Source: Bremerella sp. JC817 (GTDB lineage: Bacteria; Planctomycetota; Planctomycetia; Pirellulales; Pirellulaceae). Taken from it: 64,000 nt of DNA. Each line of letters opens with the position of its first letter. The stretch's first letter is position 1. A program made the translations under genes and the position numbers. The notes beneath the pieces were generated by a model. That model did not search any database and was not told the origin of the DNA. It worked only from the letters and a program-made list of their open reading frames with translations. Of the stretch, positions 1 through 8,551 are shown in pieces. The stretch spans positions 124,001 through 188,000 of the forward strand of contig NZ_JBFEFG010000267.1 of assembly GCF_040718835.1 (NCBI RefSeq). The letters are read 5' to 3'.

Positions 1-1
1 A

Positions 2-1426
2 GTGGGTGCTCCGACCGGCATGCTTGTTTCGGCTCGCCCTGGCGATTCGCATCTGGAAGGTGACCAGCAACCAAGCATCCGCCTGGAGAAGGTCGCTCCT
101 CCGGAAGTTCAAGTGGGCAAAGTCGCCACGTTTGAACTGCACGTCGAGAACAACGGCCAGGTCGAAGCCTCGAACGTCATGATTCGTGACATGGTCCCAT
201 CCGGTACCAAGCTGGTTTCCAGCAGCCCTCAAGCCCAGCAGGGTAGCGATGGCAGCCTGACCTGGGACCTGGGCACCCTTCGTCCACAGCAGCGTCAGAC
301 GATCAAGCTCGAGATTCTTCCGCTGGAAGAAGGCAACATCGGTAGTGTCGCCAGCGTTTCGTTCGCCGCCAAGGCATCGGCTCGCTCGATCGTGACTCGC
401 CCGAAGCTGACGATCTCGCAGTCGAGTGCCGCCACCGTTCTGGCCGGCAACCAACTCGGCATCACCATCACGATCGCCAACCCAGGCACCGGAGCCGCTA
501 CCGGCGTCGTCCTGGAAGAAAATGTCCCAGGCAACTTCACCCATCCTGCCGGGAAAGAACTCGAATTTGAAGTTGGCACTCTGAAGCCTGGCGAATCGCG
601 TCAGCTTGATCTGGTGCTGAACGCCGTCGCGGCCGGCCAGGTGCAGAACATGCTCCGAGCACGTGCCGATGGCAACCTGACCGCCGAACATGCCCTTCCG
701 CTGGAAGTGGTCGCTCCGAAGCTTCAGGTCGCCATGACCGGCCCGAAACTGCGTTACCTCGAACGCCCAGCCAAGTACACCGTTTCGATCAGCAACCCGG
801 GTACCGCGCCAGCTCACGAGATCGACTTGGTTACGTACCTGCCGAAGGGTTTGAAGTTTGTCGAAGCCAACAACGCCGGCCAATACGATGCCACGCGTCA
901 CGCTGTCTTCTGGAGTCTTCAGGAACTGCCTCCTTCGCAGACCGGCACCGTTGAACTGGTTGCCCTGCCGATCGAACCAGGTGATCAGCGTCTGCGTGTC
1001 GAAGGCTCGGCGAACAAGGGCCTGACGGCCGAAGACGAATCGACGATTCATGTCGAAGGCCTCGCCGCGATCTTCTTCGAGGTCGCCGACCAGGCCGACC
1101 CGATCGAAGTGGGCAAAGACACCACCTACGACATCAAGGTCGTCAATCAAGGCTCGAAGGAAGCGACCAATGTTCAGGTCACCGCCACCCTGCCACAAGG
1201 CATGCGAGCGATGGCTGCCGATGGCGAAGTGCCTGGTTCGCTGCAAGGTAACCAGATCATCTTCCAGCCGATCGCCCGCCTCGATCCTAAGCAGACCATT
1301 CGCTTGAGTATCCAGGCCCAAGGCACCATGCCAGGCGATCAGCGAATTCGGGTTCAGGTCCGCACCGACGGCATTCCAGACCCGATCACTAAGGAAGAAA
1401 GCACCACGGTTTATACCGACCGCTAA
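2..1426 (+). CDS. DUF11-repeat secreted/envelope protein, C-terminal part (5' end outside window)
   Basis: The frame is open from the window edge, so this is the C-terminal 470 or so residues of a longer protein. It is built of about four beta-rich repeats of roughly 100 residues (near 24-125, 130-230, 240-345 and 350-470). Each repeat has the DUF11/conserved-repeat pattern: a glycine-marked strand, then V-x-N-x-G, then a V-P-x-G or L-P-x-G turn (for example MVPSGTKLVSS and LPKGLKFVEA). Such Ig-like repeats occur in extracellular and cell-surface proteins, and planctomycetes carry many. No catalytic motif or membrane anchor is visible in this part. The GTG at position 2 is only the first codon in frame and is probably not the start. 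A strong bidirectional terminator follows the stop. Confidence 0.8.
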   Translation: MGAPTGMLVSARPGDSHLEGDQQPSIRLEKVAPPEVQVGKVATFELHVENNGQVEASNVMIRDMVPSGTKLVSSSPQAQQGSDGSLTWDLGTLRPQQRQTIKLEILPLEEGNIGSVASVSFAAKASARSIVTRPKLTISQSSAATVLAGNQLGITITIANPGTGAATGVVLEENVPGNFTHPAGKELEFEVGTLKPGESRQLDLVLNAVAAGQVQNMLRARADGNLTAEHALPLEVVAPKLQVAMTGPKLRYLERPAKYTVSISNPGTAPAHEIDLVTYLPKGLKFVEANNAGQYDATRHAVFWSLQELPPSQTGTVELVALPIEPGDQRLRVEGSANKGLTAEDESTIHVEGLAAIFFEVADQADPIEVGKDTTYDIKVVNQGSKEATNVQVTATLPQGMRAMAADGEVPGSLQGNQIIFQPIARLDPKQTIRLSIQAQGTMPGDQRIRVQVRTDGIPDPITKEESTTVYTDR

Positions 1427-1452
1427 GCTTCCCTGGGCTGGTTCAAGAAACG

Positions 1453-1485
1453 AAAAAGGCTACACGCATCGTGGAGCCTTTTTTT
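1453..1485. terminator. Bidirectional intrinsic terminator between the DUF11 gene and lipA
   Basis: A perfect 9-bp stem (AAAAAGGCT / AGCCTTTTT) with a run of seven T on the plus strand and an A-run on the other side lies between two convergent genes. It can serve both. Confidence 0.85.
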
Positions 1486-1514
1486 GTGTTCTGCTTACGG
1501 ATTTTAGCTTGAGC

Positions 1515-2441
1515 TTAGAAGCTTTCGGCCATGTCGCGAGCGTGGTAGCTACTGCGAACGAACGGGCCGCTGGCGACTTTGACGAAGCCCATCTGCTTGG
1601 CCTGTTCGCCCAGTTCGACGAACTCTTCCGGTCGAAGGTATCGCACGACCGGCAGGTACTTCTTTTGGTCGGGCTGCAGATATTGTCCCAAAGTCAGGAA
1701 ATCAACGTTCGCTTCACGCAGATCTGCCAAAGTGTCCAGTAACTCTTCGCGGGTTTCGCCGAGCCCGAGCATGAGACCACTCTTGGTCTTCGTTTCCGGA
1801 GCAATCTCCTTCACCCGCTTCAGCAGTTCGAGCGTCCAACTGTATTCGGACTTCGGACCACGCACTCGGCGATAGAGCCGCGGCACGGTTTCAGTGTTGT
1901 GATTGAACACTTCCGGCTTCGCGGCCAGCACGCGTTCCAAGGCTTCCTTCGACTCGATGAAGTCAGGGGTCAGCACTTCGATCGTGGCGCCGGTTCGTTC
2001 ACGAACAGCTTCGATGCAGCGGTAGTAATGATCCGCGCCACCATCTGGCAGATCGTCACGCGTGACCGATGTGATCACCACGTGCTTCAGTCCCAAACGG
2101 AAGGCAGCTTCTGCCAAACGTTCTGGTTCGTCGTCCGACAAAGCCTGTGGAGCCCCACGAGAAACCGAGCAAAAGCTGCATGCGCGGGTGCAGATGGCGC
2201 CCAAGATCATGAAGGTCGCCGTTTGCTGCGAATAGCACTCCATACGATTGGGGCACTTCGCTTCCTCGCAAACCGTTTCCAGACCCAACTCTTTCATCAA
2301 GTTGGTGGTCTTGTGGCCTGGATCTCCCTTGGGGATGTTCCGCTTCAGCCAGCGGGGAAGTCGTCGGCCTGAATCAGGCGACGGAATATCAGAGGAATCG
2401 ACGATCGGAAGCTCAACTGGCTGCTTGGCGGGTTCGATCAC
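1515..2441 (-). CDS. lipA: Lipoyl synthase
   Basis: Radical-SAM enzyme that inserts two sulfurs into protein-bound octanoyl groups to make lipoyl cofactors for pyruvate and 2-oxoglutarate dehydrogenases and the glycine cleavage system. At 308 aa it has the family length. The LipA-specific cluster Cys are C58, C63 and C69 (C-x4-C-x5-C) and the radical-SAM CxxxCxxC is C84, C88 and C91. The C-terminal R-S-S-Y-H-A serine motif, which ligates the auxiliary cluster, is intact. The start overlaps the upstream lipB-like gene by 29 nt, so the two are translationally coupled. This enzyme looks fully functional, in contrast to its partner. Confidence 0.97.
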   Translation of the reverse strand: MIEPAKQPVELPIVDSSDIPSPDSGRRLPRWLKRNIPKGDPGHKTTNLMKELGLETVCEEAKCPNRMECYSQQTATFMILGAICTRACSFCSVSRGAPQALSDDEPERLAEAAFRLGLKHVVITSVTRDDLPDGGADHYYRCIEAVRERTGATIEVLTPDFIESKEALERVLAAKPEVFNHNTETVPRLYRRVRGPKSEYSWTLELLKRVKEIAPETKTKSGLMLGLGETREELLDTLADLREANVDFLTLGQYLQPDQKKYLPVVRYLRPEEFVELGEQAKQMGFVKVASGPFVRSSYHARDMAESF

Positions 2442-3270
2442 GTGTTTGCTTGACTACTTCAGAGAACAGAGGATGGCCCGAGTGCCACATCGAGTTGGCA
2501 GTCTCGAACCGGTGCGCCAAATGGTACGCCACACTGCGGGCGAACTCCCTTATTGTAGGGCACGACTCTGTTTCTTCCAGGAGACTGCTCATAGTGGCAT
2601 GATCTCCGGGTGAGGCAAGCTCTGCCGGATTGGCCTCAACGCCCACCTGACTGAGGGGCGAGCAGGTCACATTCAGGAAGGCTCCGTGGCTGGTGATCCA
2701 ATTCTGTACCGCCACACCGATCGCGGCCAGCATGCCACTGCGTCCCCATAGACCGAAACGGCCAGGACGCTTATAGCTGGGAACCTCGTACTCGCGAACC
2801 GTGTCCAGCAAACCGTTCTGCAGACGTTGCAGATAATCGCCGACCGACCAGCCGTAGTACTTCAGAGGGACGATTGGGTAAATCGCTAATTGTCCGGGCG
2901 TATGTGCCACGCAGGCACCACCACGACCGATCCAGCGCAGCTCCATCCTGCGACGACGCATCTCTTGCGTGGTCAAGCGGATATGTCGCCGCGAACCGGC
3001 ACGGCCTATACTGATGAGCGGTGGGTGTTCGCACAGCAGACAGGTAATATGACCATCGTCGCGCCCGCCTGCTTCGTAAACCAGACGTTTTTGGAAGGAG
3101 ACACACTCATCGAAATCGACCATTCCCATGTAATGGAAGTCGATTTGCTGAGGTCGTGGCCGAATAGGATCGGAAGACTGAAATTCAAATATTTCCACGC
3201 GATCGATATACCTGAAAGTCGTCGTTGCGAGGTCTTCGTTGGAGGGGGGGAGATTAGCAGGAGGTCCCAT
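2413..3270 (-). CDS. lipB: LipB-family octanoyltransferase homolog lacking both catalytic residues
   Basis: The fold matches LipB. E-H-P-P near 81 corresponds to the family E-H-Y-P, and G-R-G-G..H-T-P-G-Q-L (115-128) to R-G-G-Q-V-T-Y-H-G-P-G-Q-Q. S-H-G-A-F-L-N-V (194-201) corresponds to the family F-H-G-L-A-L-N-V. In E. coli LipB the catalytic dyad is Lys135 and Cys169 in an N-P-C-G motif. Here the Lys position aligns with Met180 (sequence SGMLAAIGV), and the N-P-C-G segment is replaced by Cys-free sequence (about 208-222). The nearest Cys is C203, several residues early. The protein is also longer than usual (285 against about 215 aa) because of a Pro-rich N-terminus. AGGAGG lies only 2 nt before the ATG used, so a downstream start near residue 48 is possible. 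It may be inactive, or act by another mechanism. Confidence 0.8.
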   Translation of the reverse strand: MGPPANLPPSNEDLATTTFRYIDRVEIFEFQSSDPIRPRPQQIDFHYMGMVDFDECVSFQKRLVYEAGGRDDGHITCLLCEHPPLISIGRAGSRRHIRLTTQEMRRRRMELRWIGRGGACVAHTPGQLAIYPIVPLKYYGWSVGDYLQRLQNGLLDTVREYEVPSYKRPGRFGLWGRSGMLAAIGVAVQNWITSHGAFLNVTCSPLSQVGVEANPAELASPGDHATMSSLLEETESCPTIREFARSVAYHLAHRFETANSMWHSGHPLFSEVVKQTRDRTRQAAS

Positions 3271-3388
3271 TTCCTCCTAGGTCGAAGTTAAGAAAAACTC
3301 CCTCCACATGCTGGCATTGCCATTCGTCTCAGGCCCACCCGCAGGAAGCCTTGGGGACTGACAGAATCTCATCGAGAAAGCAACCAAA

Positions 3389-3880
3389 GTGGCTAAGAAG
3401 TCAAAAGCTGCCAAAAAAGAAGAAAACAAGAACGAGAAAACGATCGGCGAGAACCGGAAGGCTCGCCACGAATATCAGATTCTTGAGCACCTGGAATGTG
3501 GCATTCAACTGACCGGCAGCGAAGTGAAAAGCCTCCGCGATGGCAAACTGCAGTTGGCCGAATCTTTCGCGCACGTCGTCAACGGTGAAGTCTTCCTGGT
3601 GAACTGCGAGATTTCGCCTTACTCGAACTCCAGCGAGTTTCTGAATCACGAGGCCCGTCGCAAGCGCAAGCTGCTGCTGCACAAGCGTGAAATCGCCAAG
3701 TTCGCCGCCAAGAGCGAAGAGAAAGGGCTCACGCTGGTCCCGCTGAAGATGTACTTCAAAGAAGGCCGAGCCAAGGTGCTGCTGGGGATCGGTCGCGGTC
3801 GCCAGATGCACGACAAACGCGAAAAGCTGAAGAAAGATGTCGCCAAACGCGATATCGATCGGGCCCTGAAACGCGGTTAA
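3389..3880 (+). CDS. smpB: SsrA-binding protein SmpB
   Basis: Binds the tRNA-like domain of tmRNA and brings it to stalled ribosomes for trans-translation. The 163-aa protein has the SmpB core: R-K-A-R-H-E-Y, the G-I-Q-L-T-G-S-E-V-K-S-L-R segment, the S-P-Y-x-N motif, and N-H-E-A-R-R-x-R-K-L-L-L-H. It ends in the Lys/Arg-rich tail (H-D-K-R-E-K-L-K-K-D) that follows the mRNA path. The start is GTG, giving a Lys-rich N-terminal tail. An ATG-less start with weak GAGAAAG upstream fits the region. No ssrA gene was recognised in the window, and the gene stands alone, divergent from lipB. Confidence 0.96.
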   Translation: MAKKSKAAKKEENKNEKTIGENRKARHEYQILEHLECGIQLTGSEVKSLRDGKLQLAESFAHVVNGEVFLVNCEISPYSNSSEFLNHEARRKRKLLLHKREIAKFAAKSEEKGLTLVPLKMYFKEGRAKVLLGIGRGRQMHDKREKLKKDVAKRDIDRALKRG

Positions 3881-3954
3881 CCCTCCCATGTTTGGGGACA
3901 GATGGCCCGAACCAATCGCTAGCACTAGTCGTAACATGTTTAGCGATTAGGATC

Positions 3955-3976
3955 TTAACGCAAATATGCGAATTAA
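3955..3976. promoter_or_regulatory. Imperfect inverted repeat upstream of the ABC/DUF3299 operon
   Basis: TTAA(C)GCA-AATA-TGCG(A)ATTAA forms a dyad with a perfect CGCA/TGCG core, about 110 nt before the first gene of the operon and after smpB. A second palindrome, AACATGTT, lies about 20 nt upstream. No T-run follows, so an operator is more likely than a terminator. The regulator is unknown. Confidence 0.3.
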
Positions 3977-4084
3977 CCGCAGACGCAACTCATTTGCAAA
4001 TAGGGGTTGGCGCCGAGCTTGGCCCATATTTCAATAGATGCTCGCGAAGTTCGCTTTGTCTCTCCTCATGCCTACCAAGTGGCC

Positions 4085-4768
4085 ATGCTTAAAATCACGA
4101 ACCTGAAGAAGTCGTTCCGCAGCCCCGATGGCGGGCGGATGCCGATTTTGGATGTTCCCCAGTTTAATGTCGCCGCCGCCGAGCAGATGGTGATCGTTGG
4201 CCGCAGCGGCTGTGGCAAGTCGACGCTGTTGCACCTGATCGCCGGGATCGGCCGGCCAGACTCGGGCGACATCAACGTTAACGGCCTGAATATCTCTCGC
4301 CTGTCCGAAGAAGGCCGCGATCGCTTCCGTGCGGAAGTGATGGGATACGTCTTCCAGACCTTTAACTTGCTGCAGGCATTCACGGCATTCGAGAACGTGG
4401 TCCTAGGCATGTCGTTCTCGAAAGGTCGTGTCGACCGCGAGCGAGCCAAAGAACTGCTCAAGCGAGTCGGTCTTTCGCATCGCCTGAACGCCTATCCCCG
4501 GACGATGAGCGTTGGGGAACAGCAGCGGGTGGCGGTCGCCCGGGCATTGGCCAATCGCCCGAAGCTGCTTCTGGCGGACGAACCAACCGCGAACGTCGAT
4601 CCCGCGAACCAACAGTCGATCGTCGACTTGATCCGTGAAACCTGCCAGGAAGAAGAGATCGCCCTGGTGATGGTGACGCACGCGATGGAAGTCGCCGAGC
4701 AATTCCAGCGAGTCGAACCTTTGGAGAAACTGAATCTGGTGGCCCAGGCACGAAAGGCACACGCATGA
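4085..4768 (+). CDS. ABC transporter ATP-binding protein (LolD/MacB-like)
   Basis: Cytoplasmic ATPase of a type VII (FtsX/LolE/MacB-type) ABC system. Walker A is GRSGCGKST, the Q-loop is Y-V-F-Q-T-F-N-L-L, and the signature reads S-V-G-E-Q-Q-R-V. Walker B is L-L-L-A-D-E-P-T, and the switch His is in M-V-T-H-A. The length (227 aa) is normal. A longer reading from 4007 would add 26 non-conserved residues, so the ATG opening MLKITNLKKSF was chosen. Its stop overlaps the permease start by 4 nt (ATGA), so the two subunits are coupled. The five-gene operon includes two DUF3299 proteins, a context that suggests export or envelope handling of a substrate such as metal rather than lipoprotein sorting. 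Confidence 0.93.
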   Translation: MLKITNLKKSFRSPDGGRMPILDVPQFNVAAAEQMVIVGRSGCGKSTLLHLIAGIGRPDSGDINVNGLNISRLSEEGRDRFRAEVMGYVFQTFNLLQAFTAFENVVLGMSFSKGRVDRERAKELLKRVGLSHRLNAYPRTMSVGEQQRVAVARALANRPKLLLADEPTANVDPANQQSIVDLIRETCQEEEIALVMVTHAMEVAEQFQRVEPLEKLNLVAQARKAHA

Positions 4769-6198
4769 GCATCTTTCAAATTGCCTGGCGAAGCGTTCGC
4801 CAACGTGCCCTTGCGTCCGGTTTGACCTCGTTCTCGATGGGGCTGGGAGTGCTGCTGGTGACGGCCGTGCTGCTGGTGCATGGGATGGTCTCGAAGTCGT
4901 TCACCGACATCAAAGACCTGGGCTACAACATGATTGCTGGGGCCAAAGGCGGGAAGCTGCAGTTGGTGCTGAACACCACCTTCTACCTCAGCGAGCCGGT
5001 CGAGAACATTCCGTACACGTTCTATCAAGAGTTCCTCACCAAGGCCGAGCAGGAAAAAGAGCTCGCGTTAATGGCGCCAGAAAAGCGTGGCGACCTGAAA
5101 GATGGCACCTACGCCAAGAACACCGAGTTCGCTATTCCGGTCTGCCTGGGTGACTACTACAAAAACTACCGGGTCGTCGGAACCCTGCCCAAGTTCTTTG
5201 AAGACTTCAAAGCGGACAACGGTACCGATCCTCGCTACACCTTCCGCGAGGGCCGCAACTTCAAGGCCTGGGACGAAGAGCATGGTTATTACGAAGCGGT
5301 CGTTGGCTTCGTGGTCGCCAAGCAAACGGGTCTAAAAATTGGTGACAAGATCGCCGCCTCGCACGGGGGCGATCCGAACGACGTGCATACCGATTCGCCA
5401 TTCACGATTGTTGGCATCCTGGATCCTTCCGGCACCCCGAACGATCGGGCCGTGTTCATCAACATGGAAGGCTTCTATCTGATGTCCGGCCATGCCAAGG
5501 TGGAAGAAAACGAGAAGGTGGGTGCTGAGATCGGTGGATCGGCCGTCAAACGTCGCCAGCCACTGCCAATCAAGCAGCGGGAAGTGACCGCCGTGCTCGT
5601 CCGCACTTCCGATCCGTTCTCGCCGATCATCATCAAGAACCGGGTCAACGAAGGAAATGTCGCTCAAATCGTAATGCCGGTGATGGAGATTACCAGCCTG
5701 TTCGAGTTAATCGTTACGCCAATCCAGACCCTTCTTTTGGTAATTACGGTCCTGATCTGCATTGTCTCCGGGATTTCCATCCTGGTGAGCATCTACAACT
5801 CGATGAACGACCGCAAACGCGAGATCGCCGTCATGCGAGCCTTGGGGGCCCGTCGCACGACGGTGATGGGGATTGTGCTGACCGAATCGATCATCCTGTC
5901 TGTAGGAGGAGGTATTTTAGGCTGGATGGGCGCTCATATCCTGTTGGCATGTGCCAGCCCAACCATCGAGGCCCAAACCGGGGTCCAGATTGGGCTGTTC
6001 GATACGGCTCCGCTCCCAAGATGGCTTGAAGTAGAAGTGCCAGCAGCAATAATAGAAAACGACTGGATTGGCCCCTTTTTCAGTCTAGAGTTGCTGATTG
6101 TCCCCTCCCTGATCCTGTTGGCAGTGCTGGTCGGGTTCCTTCCGGCTTATACCGCGTATCGAACTGACGTCGCGGAAGCCCTGAGTTCGTCTCCTTAA
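4765..6198 (+). CDS. FtsX/MacB-type ABC transporter permease
   Basis: Partner of the preceding ATPase. The 477-aa protein has the classical type VII layout. TM1 is near 14-41, followed by a large periplasmic domain of about 260 residues (MacB_PCD-like). Three C-terminal TM helices lie near 312-343, 365-395 and 440-470. The cytoplasmic loop after TM2 carries the FtsX-family coupling sequence N-S-M-N-D-R-K-R-E-I-A-V-M-R-A-L-G-A. The ATGA overlap with the ATPase supports a stoichiometric complex. Substrate cannot be told from sequence; neighbours encoding Cys-containing and DUF3299 proteins point away from a plain LolE function. Confidence 0.92.
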   Translation: MSIFQIAWRSVRQRALASGLTSFSMGLGVLLVTAVLLVHGMVSKSFTDIKDLGYNMIAGAKGGKLQLVLNTTFYLSEPVENIPYTFYQEFLTKAEQEKELALMAPEKRGDLKDGTYAKNTEFAIPVCLGDYYKNYRVVGTLPKFFEDFKADNGTDPRYTFREGRNFKAWDEEHGYYEAVVGFVVAKQTGLKIGDKIAASHGGDPNDVHTDSPFTIVGILDPSGTPNDRAVFINMEGFYLMSGHAKVEENEKVGAEIGGSAVKRRQPLPIKQREVTAVLVRTSDPFSPIIIKNRVNEGNVAQIVMPVMEITSLFELIVTPIQTLLLVITVLICIVSGISILVSIYNSMNDRKREIAVMRALGARRTTVMGIVLTESIILSVGGGILGWMGAHILLACASPTIEAQTGVQIGLFDTAPLPRWLEVEVPAAIIENDWIGPFFSLELLIVPSLILLAVLVGFLPAYTAYRTDVAEALSSSP

Positions 6199-6302
6199 GG
6201 GCGAATCGCACGGGGACCAATCGACCCTGGGGGCAACCACGATCACCGCCCCTGGGTGATTCCGTTCTCGCCTTTTGTCTCGAACTGAAGAGAAGTGTTC
6301 TT

Positions 6303-7820
6303 ATGCTCACGCGGCTGATGATTCTTGGCGGAGCGTTGCTTGCGACTTCCGCTCTGCTGACGTCCGTACTGGCGTGTCCTTTCTGTGCAGCGGTCTCGCA
6401 AACGTTCTCGCAGGAAATCGAATCGATGGACGCGGCGGTCATCGCCACCCTGGTCGAAGCTCCAGAACCTTCGGCCGACGGAGCCGGCGTGGAGGCAACC
6501 TTCGAGATCAAGCAGATCATCAAAGGTAAGGACCTGCTGAAAGACACCAAGTCGATCAAATCGCTCTACTATGGCGAAGGCCGCAAGGGTCGCGACTTCC
6601 TGATCCTGGGTACCGAACCTGAAAACATGATGTGGTCGACGCCGACCCTGCTGACCGAACGGGGCGTCAAATACATCAACGATGTCGTCAAGCTGCCAGC
6701 GACCGGTAACGACCGGTATGTCTTCTTCCAAGATTACCTGGAAGACGAAGACGAAATGCTCGCTCGCGACGCCTACGACGAGTTCGCGAACGCTCCTTAC
6801 AGTGCCCTGCACGATCTCAAGCCAAAGATGAAACACGATCAGTTGGTGAAGTGGCTGAAGACGCCAGATATCGCCGCCAACCGTCGCCGCTTGTATTTCA
6901 CCATGCTGGGTGTCTGCGGATCGAAAGACGATCTGAAGTTGCTCGAAACAATGCTGGAAAGCCCGGAACGTACCGACAAGGCTGGACTCGACGCGATGAT
7001 CGGCTGCTATTTGACCTTGGCCGGTGCCGACGGTTTGCCAACCATCGAAAAGCTGTACCTCGCCAACAAGGAAGCCGAATACGCGGACACCTATGCAGCG
7101 ATCATGGCTCTCCGATTCCATGGCACCGAAACCGACATCATTCCGAAGGAACGTCTGCTCGAATCGCTGCAGTTGATGCTCGATCGCCCTTCGCTGGCCG
7201 ACCTGGTGATCGCCGACTTCGCCCGTTGGGAAGACTGGTCGGTGATGGACAAGCTGGTCAAGCTGTTCAAAGAAGCCAATGAAGAAACCAGTTGGGTTCG
7301 TGTTCCGGTCATTCGCTACTTGATGGCTTGCCCGAAGCCAGAAGCGAAGGAGTACCTGATCCAACTGGAGAAGATCGATCCCGATGCGATGAAGCGTGCA
7401 CAGACCTTCTTCCCGTTCCAATCTCAGGCCGTGCCAACGCGTGCCGATGGCGAGAAGATGGCAGCCGCCGAGAAGCTGCTCGCGATGGCTGATGTCGACG
7501 ACAATCAACTTCCTCCGGAAGAGGAAACCGAAGCGAAAGCCGACGTGGCGCCGGTCGCCGCGGAGGTTGCTTCGACCAAAGGTGGCCAGGAAACCGCGAT
7601 GGCCAAGCACACCGTTACCCGTGACGAACCTTCCGGCGACGGTGATCGCGCCTTGGCAGCTGCGATTAACGGCAACCCGAACGCGAACGATTCGACGGTT
7701 CAAACCGTAGGAATCTTGCAGCGTATTCAATCGACTGCGATTCCATTGGTTATGACATTTGCGTTAATGCTCGCCATCTCGGGCATCCTGTGGAACCCCG
7801 CTAACAAAACCTCGCTATAA
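6303..7820 (+). CDS. Secreted, membrane-anchored protein with N-terminal CPFC motif (operon with ABC transporter)
   Basis: Unrecognised family. The N-terminus is a signal peptide ending just before the C-P-F-C pair (about residues 24-28). The long body (about 30-440) is rich in helices and acidic residues and could be HEAT-like, for example in the stretch describing repeated L-x-x-x-L blocks near 230-380. A low-complexity Glu/Ala/Val linker (about 395-465) follows, then a C-terminal TM segment near 478-497. It probably sits on the periplasmic face. It lies 104 nt after the permease and 53 nt before the next gene, so it belongs to the same transcript. C-P-F-C in a secreted protein could bind metal or form a disulfide. 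Function unknown. Confidence 0.75.
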   Translation: MLTRLMILGGALLATSALLTSVLACPFCAAVSQTFSQEIESMDAAVIATLVEAPEPSADGAGVEATFEIKQIIKGKDLLKDTKSIKSLYYGEGRKGRDFLILGTEPENMMWSTPTLLTERGVKYINDVVKLPATGNDRYVFFQDYLEDEDEMLARDAYDEFANAPYSALHDLKPKMKHDQLVKWLKTPDIAANRRRLYFTMLGVCGSKDDLKLLETMLESPERTDKAGLDAMIGCYLTLAGADGLPTIEKLYLANKEAEYADTYAAIMALRFHGTETDIIPKERLLESLQLMLDRPSLADLVIADFARWEDWSVMDKLVKLFKEANEETSWVRVPVIRYLMACPKPEAKEYLIQLEKIDPDAMKRAQTFFPFQSQAVPTRADGEKMAAAEKLLAMADVDDNQLPPEEETEAKADVAPVAAEVASTKGGQETAMAKHTVTRDEPSGDGDRALAAAINGNPNANDSTVQTVGILQRIQSTAIPLVMTFALMLAISGILWNPANKTSL

Positions 7821-7873
7821 AAGCGGGACATTCGTTCCGTTCTCCTCTTCTGCGAACTGTTTTGAACCCAACC

Positions 7874-8551
7874 ATGAGTATCGAAACCGAATCCCAAGCC
7901 GCTTTTTCCGGTGACGTCGATCCAGCCATCTACGAACAATACCGTTCGGTGAGTTCGCTGGCCGTGACTTCGTTATTGCTCAGCGTGATCAGCCTGGTGA
8001 TGCTATTGGCGATCGTCCTGGCTCCCGTCGCCATCGCCGGGATTGTGCTGGGGTTCTGTGCGGTCTCGGCCATTCGGAAGAACCGCGAAACGCTCACCGG
8101 CAGCCGGATGGCAATCGCAGGCATCGTGATCTCGACCTTCGCTTTGGTGGCGGGTACCAGTCGTTATGTTTACGACGAATACCTCAGCCTGCCCGAAGGA
8201 TACGAAGTCGTTGCTTTCGGTCTGCTGCAAGGGCAACCAGATCAACCGGTGCCAGACTCGGCCTTGGCTCTCGACGGCAAACAGGTTCTGCTGCGTGGGT
8301 ATATTTACCCGCACGCTCAGAAGACCGGGCTGACTCGATTTGTGATGGTTCCTGACTTTGATACCTGCTGCTTTGGTGGCCAACCGAAACTGACCGACAT
8401 GGTCGAAGTTCGCCTGGCCGATCCTTTGACGGTTGATTTTTCCTTCAGTCGACGGAAGATTGGAGGCACGCTACGGGTCCATCCCGATCTGAAGAAGATC
8501 GAGGACCTGACCGGCGTCTTTTATGAATTGGAAGCTGACTACGTCGATTGA
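7874..8551 (+). CDS. Membrane protein with DUF4190-like helices and C-terminal DUF3299 domain
   Basis: A hydrophobic N-terminal half holds two or three TM helices (about 20-95, Ala/Ile/Val-rich, typical of DUF4190). A DUF3299-type domain follows (about 115-225) with L-R-G-Y-I-Y-P at its start and D-T-C-C-F-G-G-Q-P at the centre. The Cys-Cys-Phe-Gly element recurs in the next protein, so the two are tandem paralogues in that domain. The ATG at 7874 was preferred to a TTG 12 nt earlier. Its TGA overlaps the next ATG by one base (TGATG), so translation is coupled. As I recall, DUF3299 genes sit beside ABC transporter genes in zinc-depletion regulons of pseudomonads, which would suggest a metal role. 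This is inference. Confidence 0.78.
   Translation: MSIETESQAAFSGDVDPAIYEQYRSVSSLAVTSLLLSVISLVMLLAIVLAPVAIAGIVLGFCAVSAIRKNRETLTGSRMAIAGIVISTFALVAGTSRYVYDEYLSLPEGYEVVAFGLLQGQPDQPVPDSALALDGKQVLLRGYIYPHAQKTGLTRFVMVPDFDTCCFGGQPKLTDMVEVRLADPLTVDFSFSRRKIGGTLRVHPDLKKIEDLTGVFYELEADYVD

Noticed and set aside
6243..7730. 495-codon minus-strand frame opposite the CPFC gene
   Set aside because: Long shadow frame in GC-rich DNA; His/Arg/Gln-rich with no motif, while the plus strand has signal peptide, TM helix and operon context.
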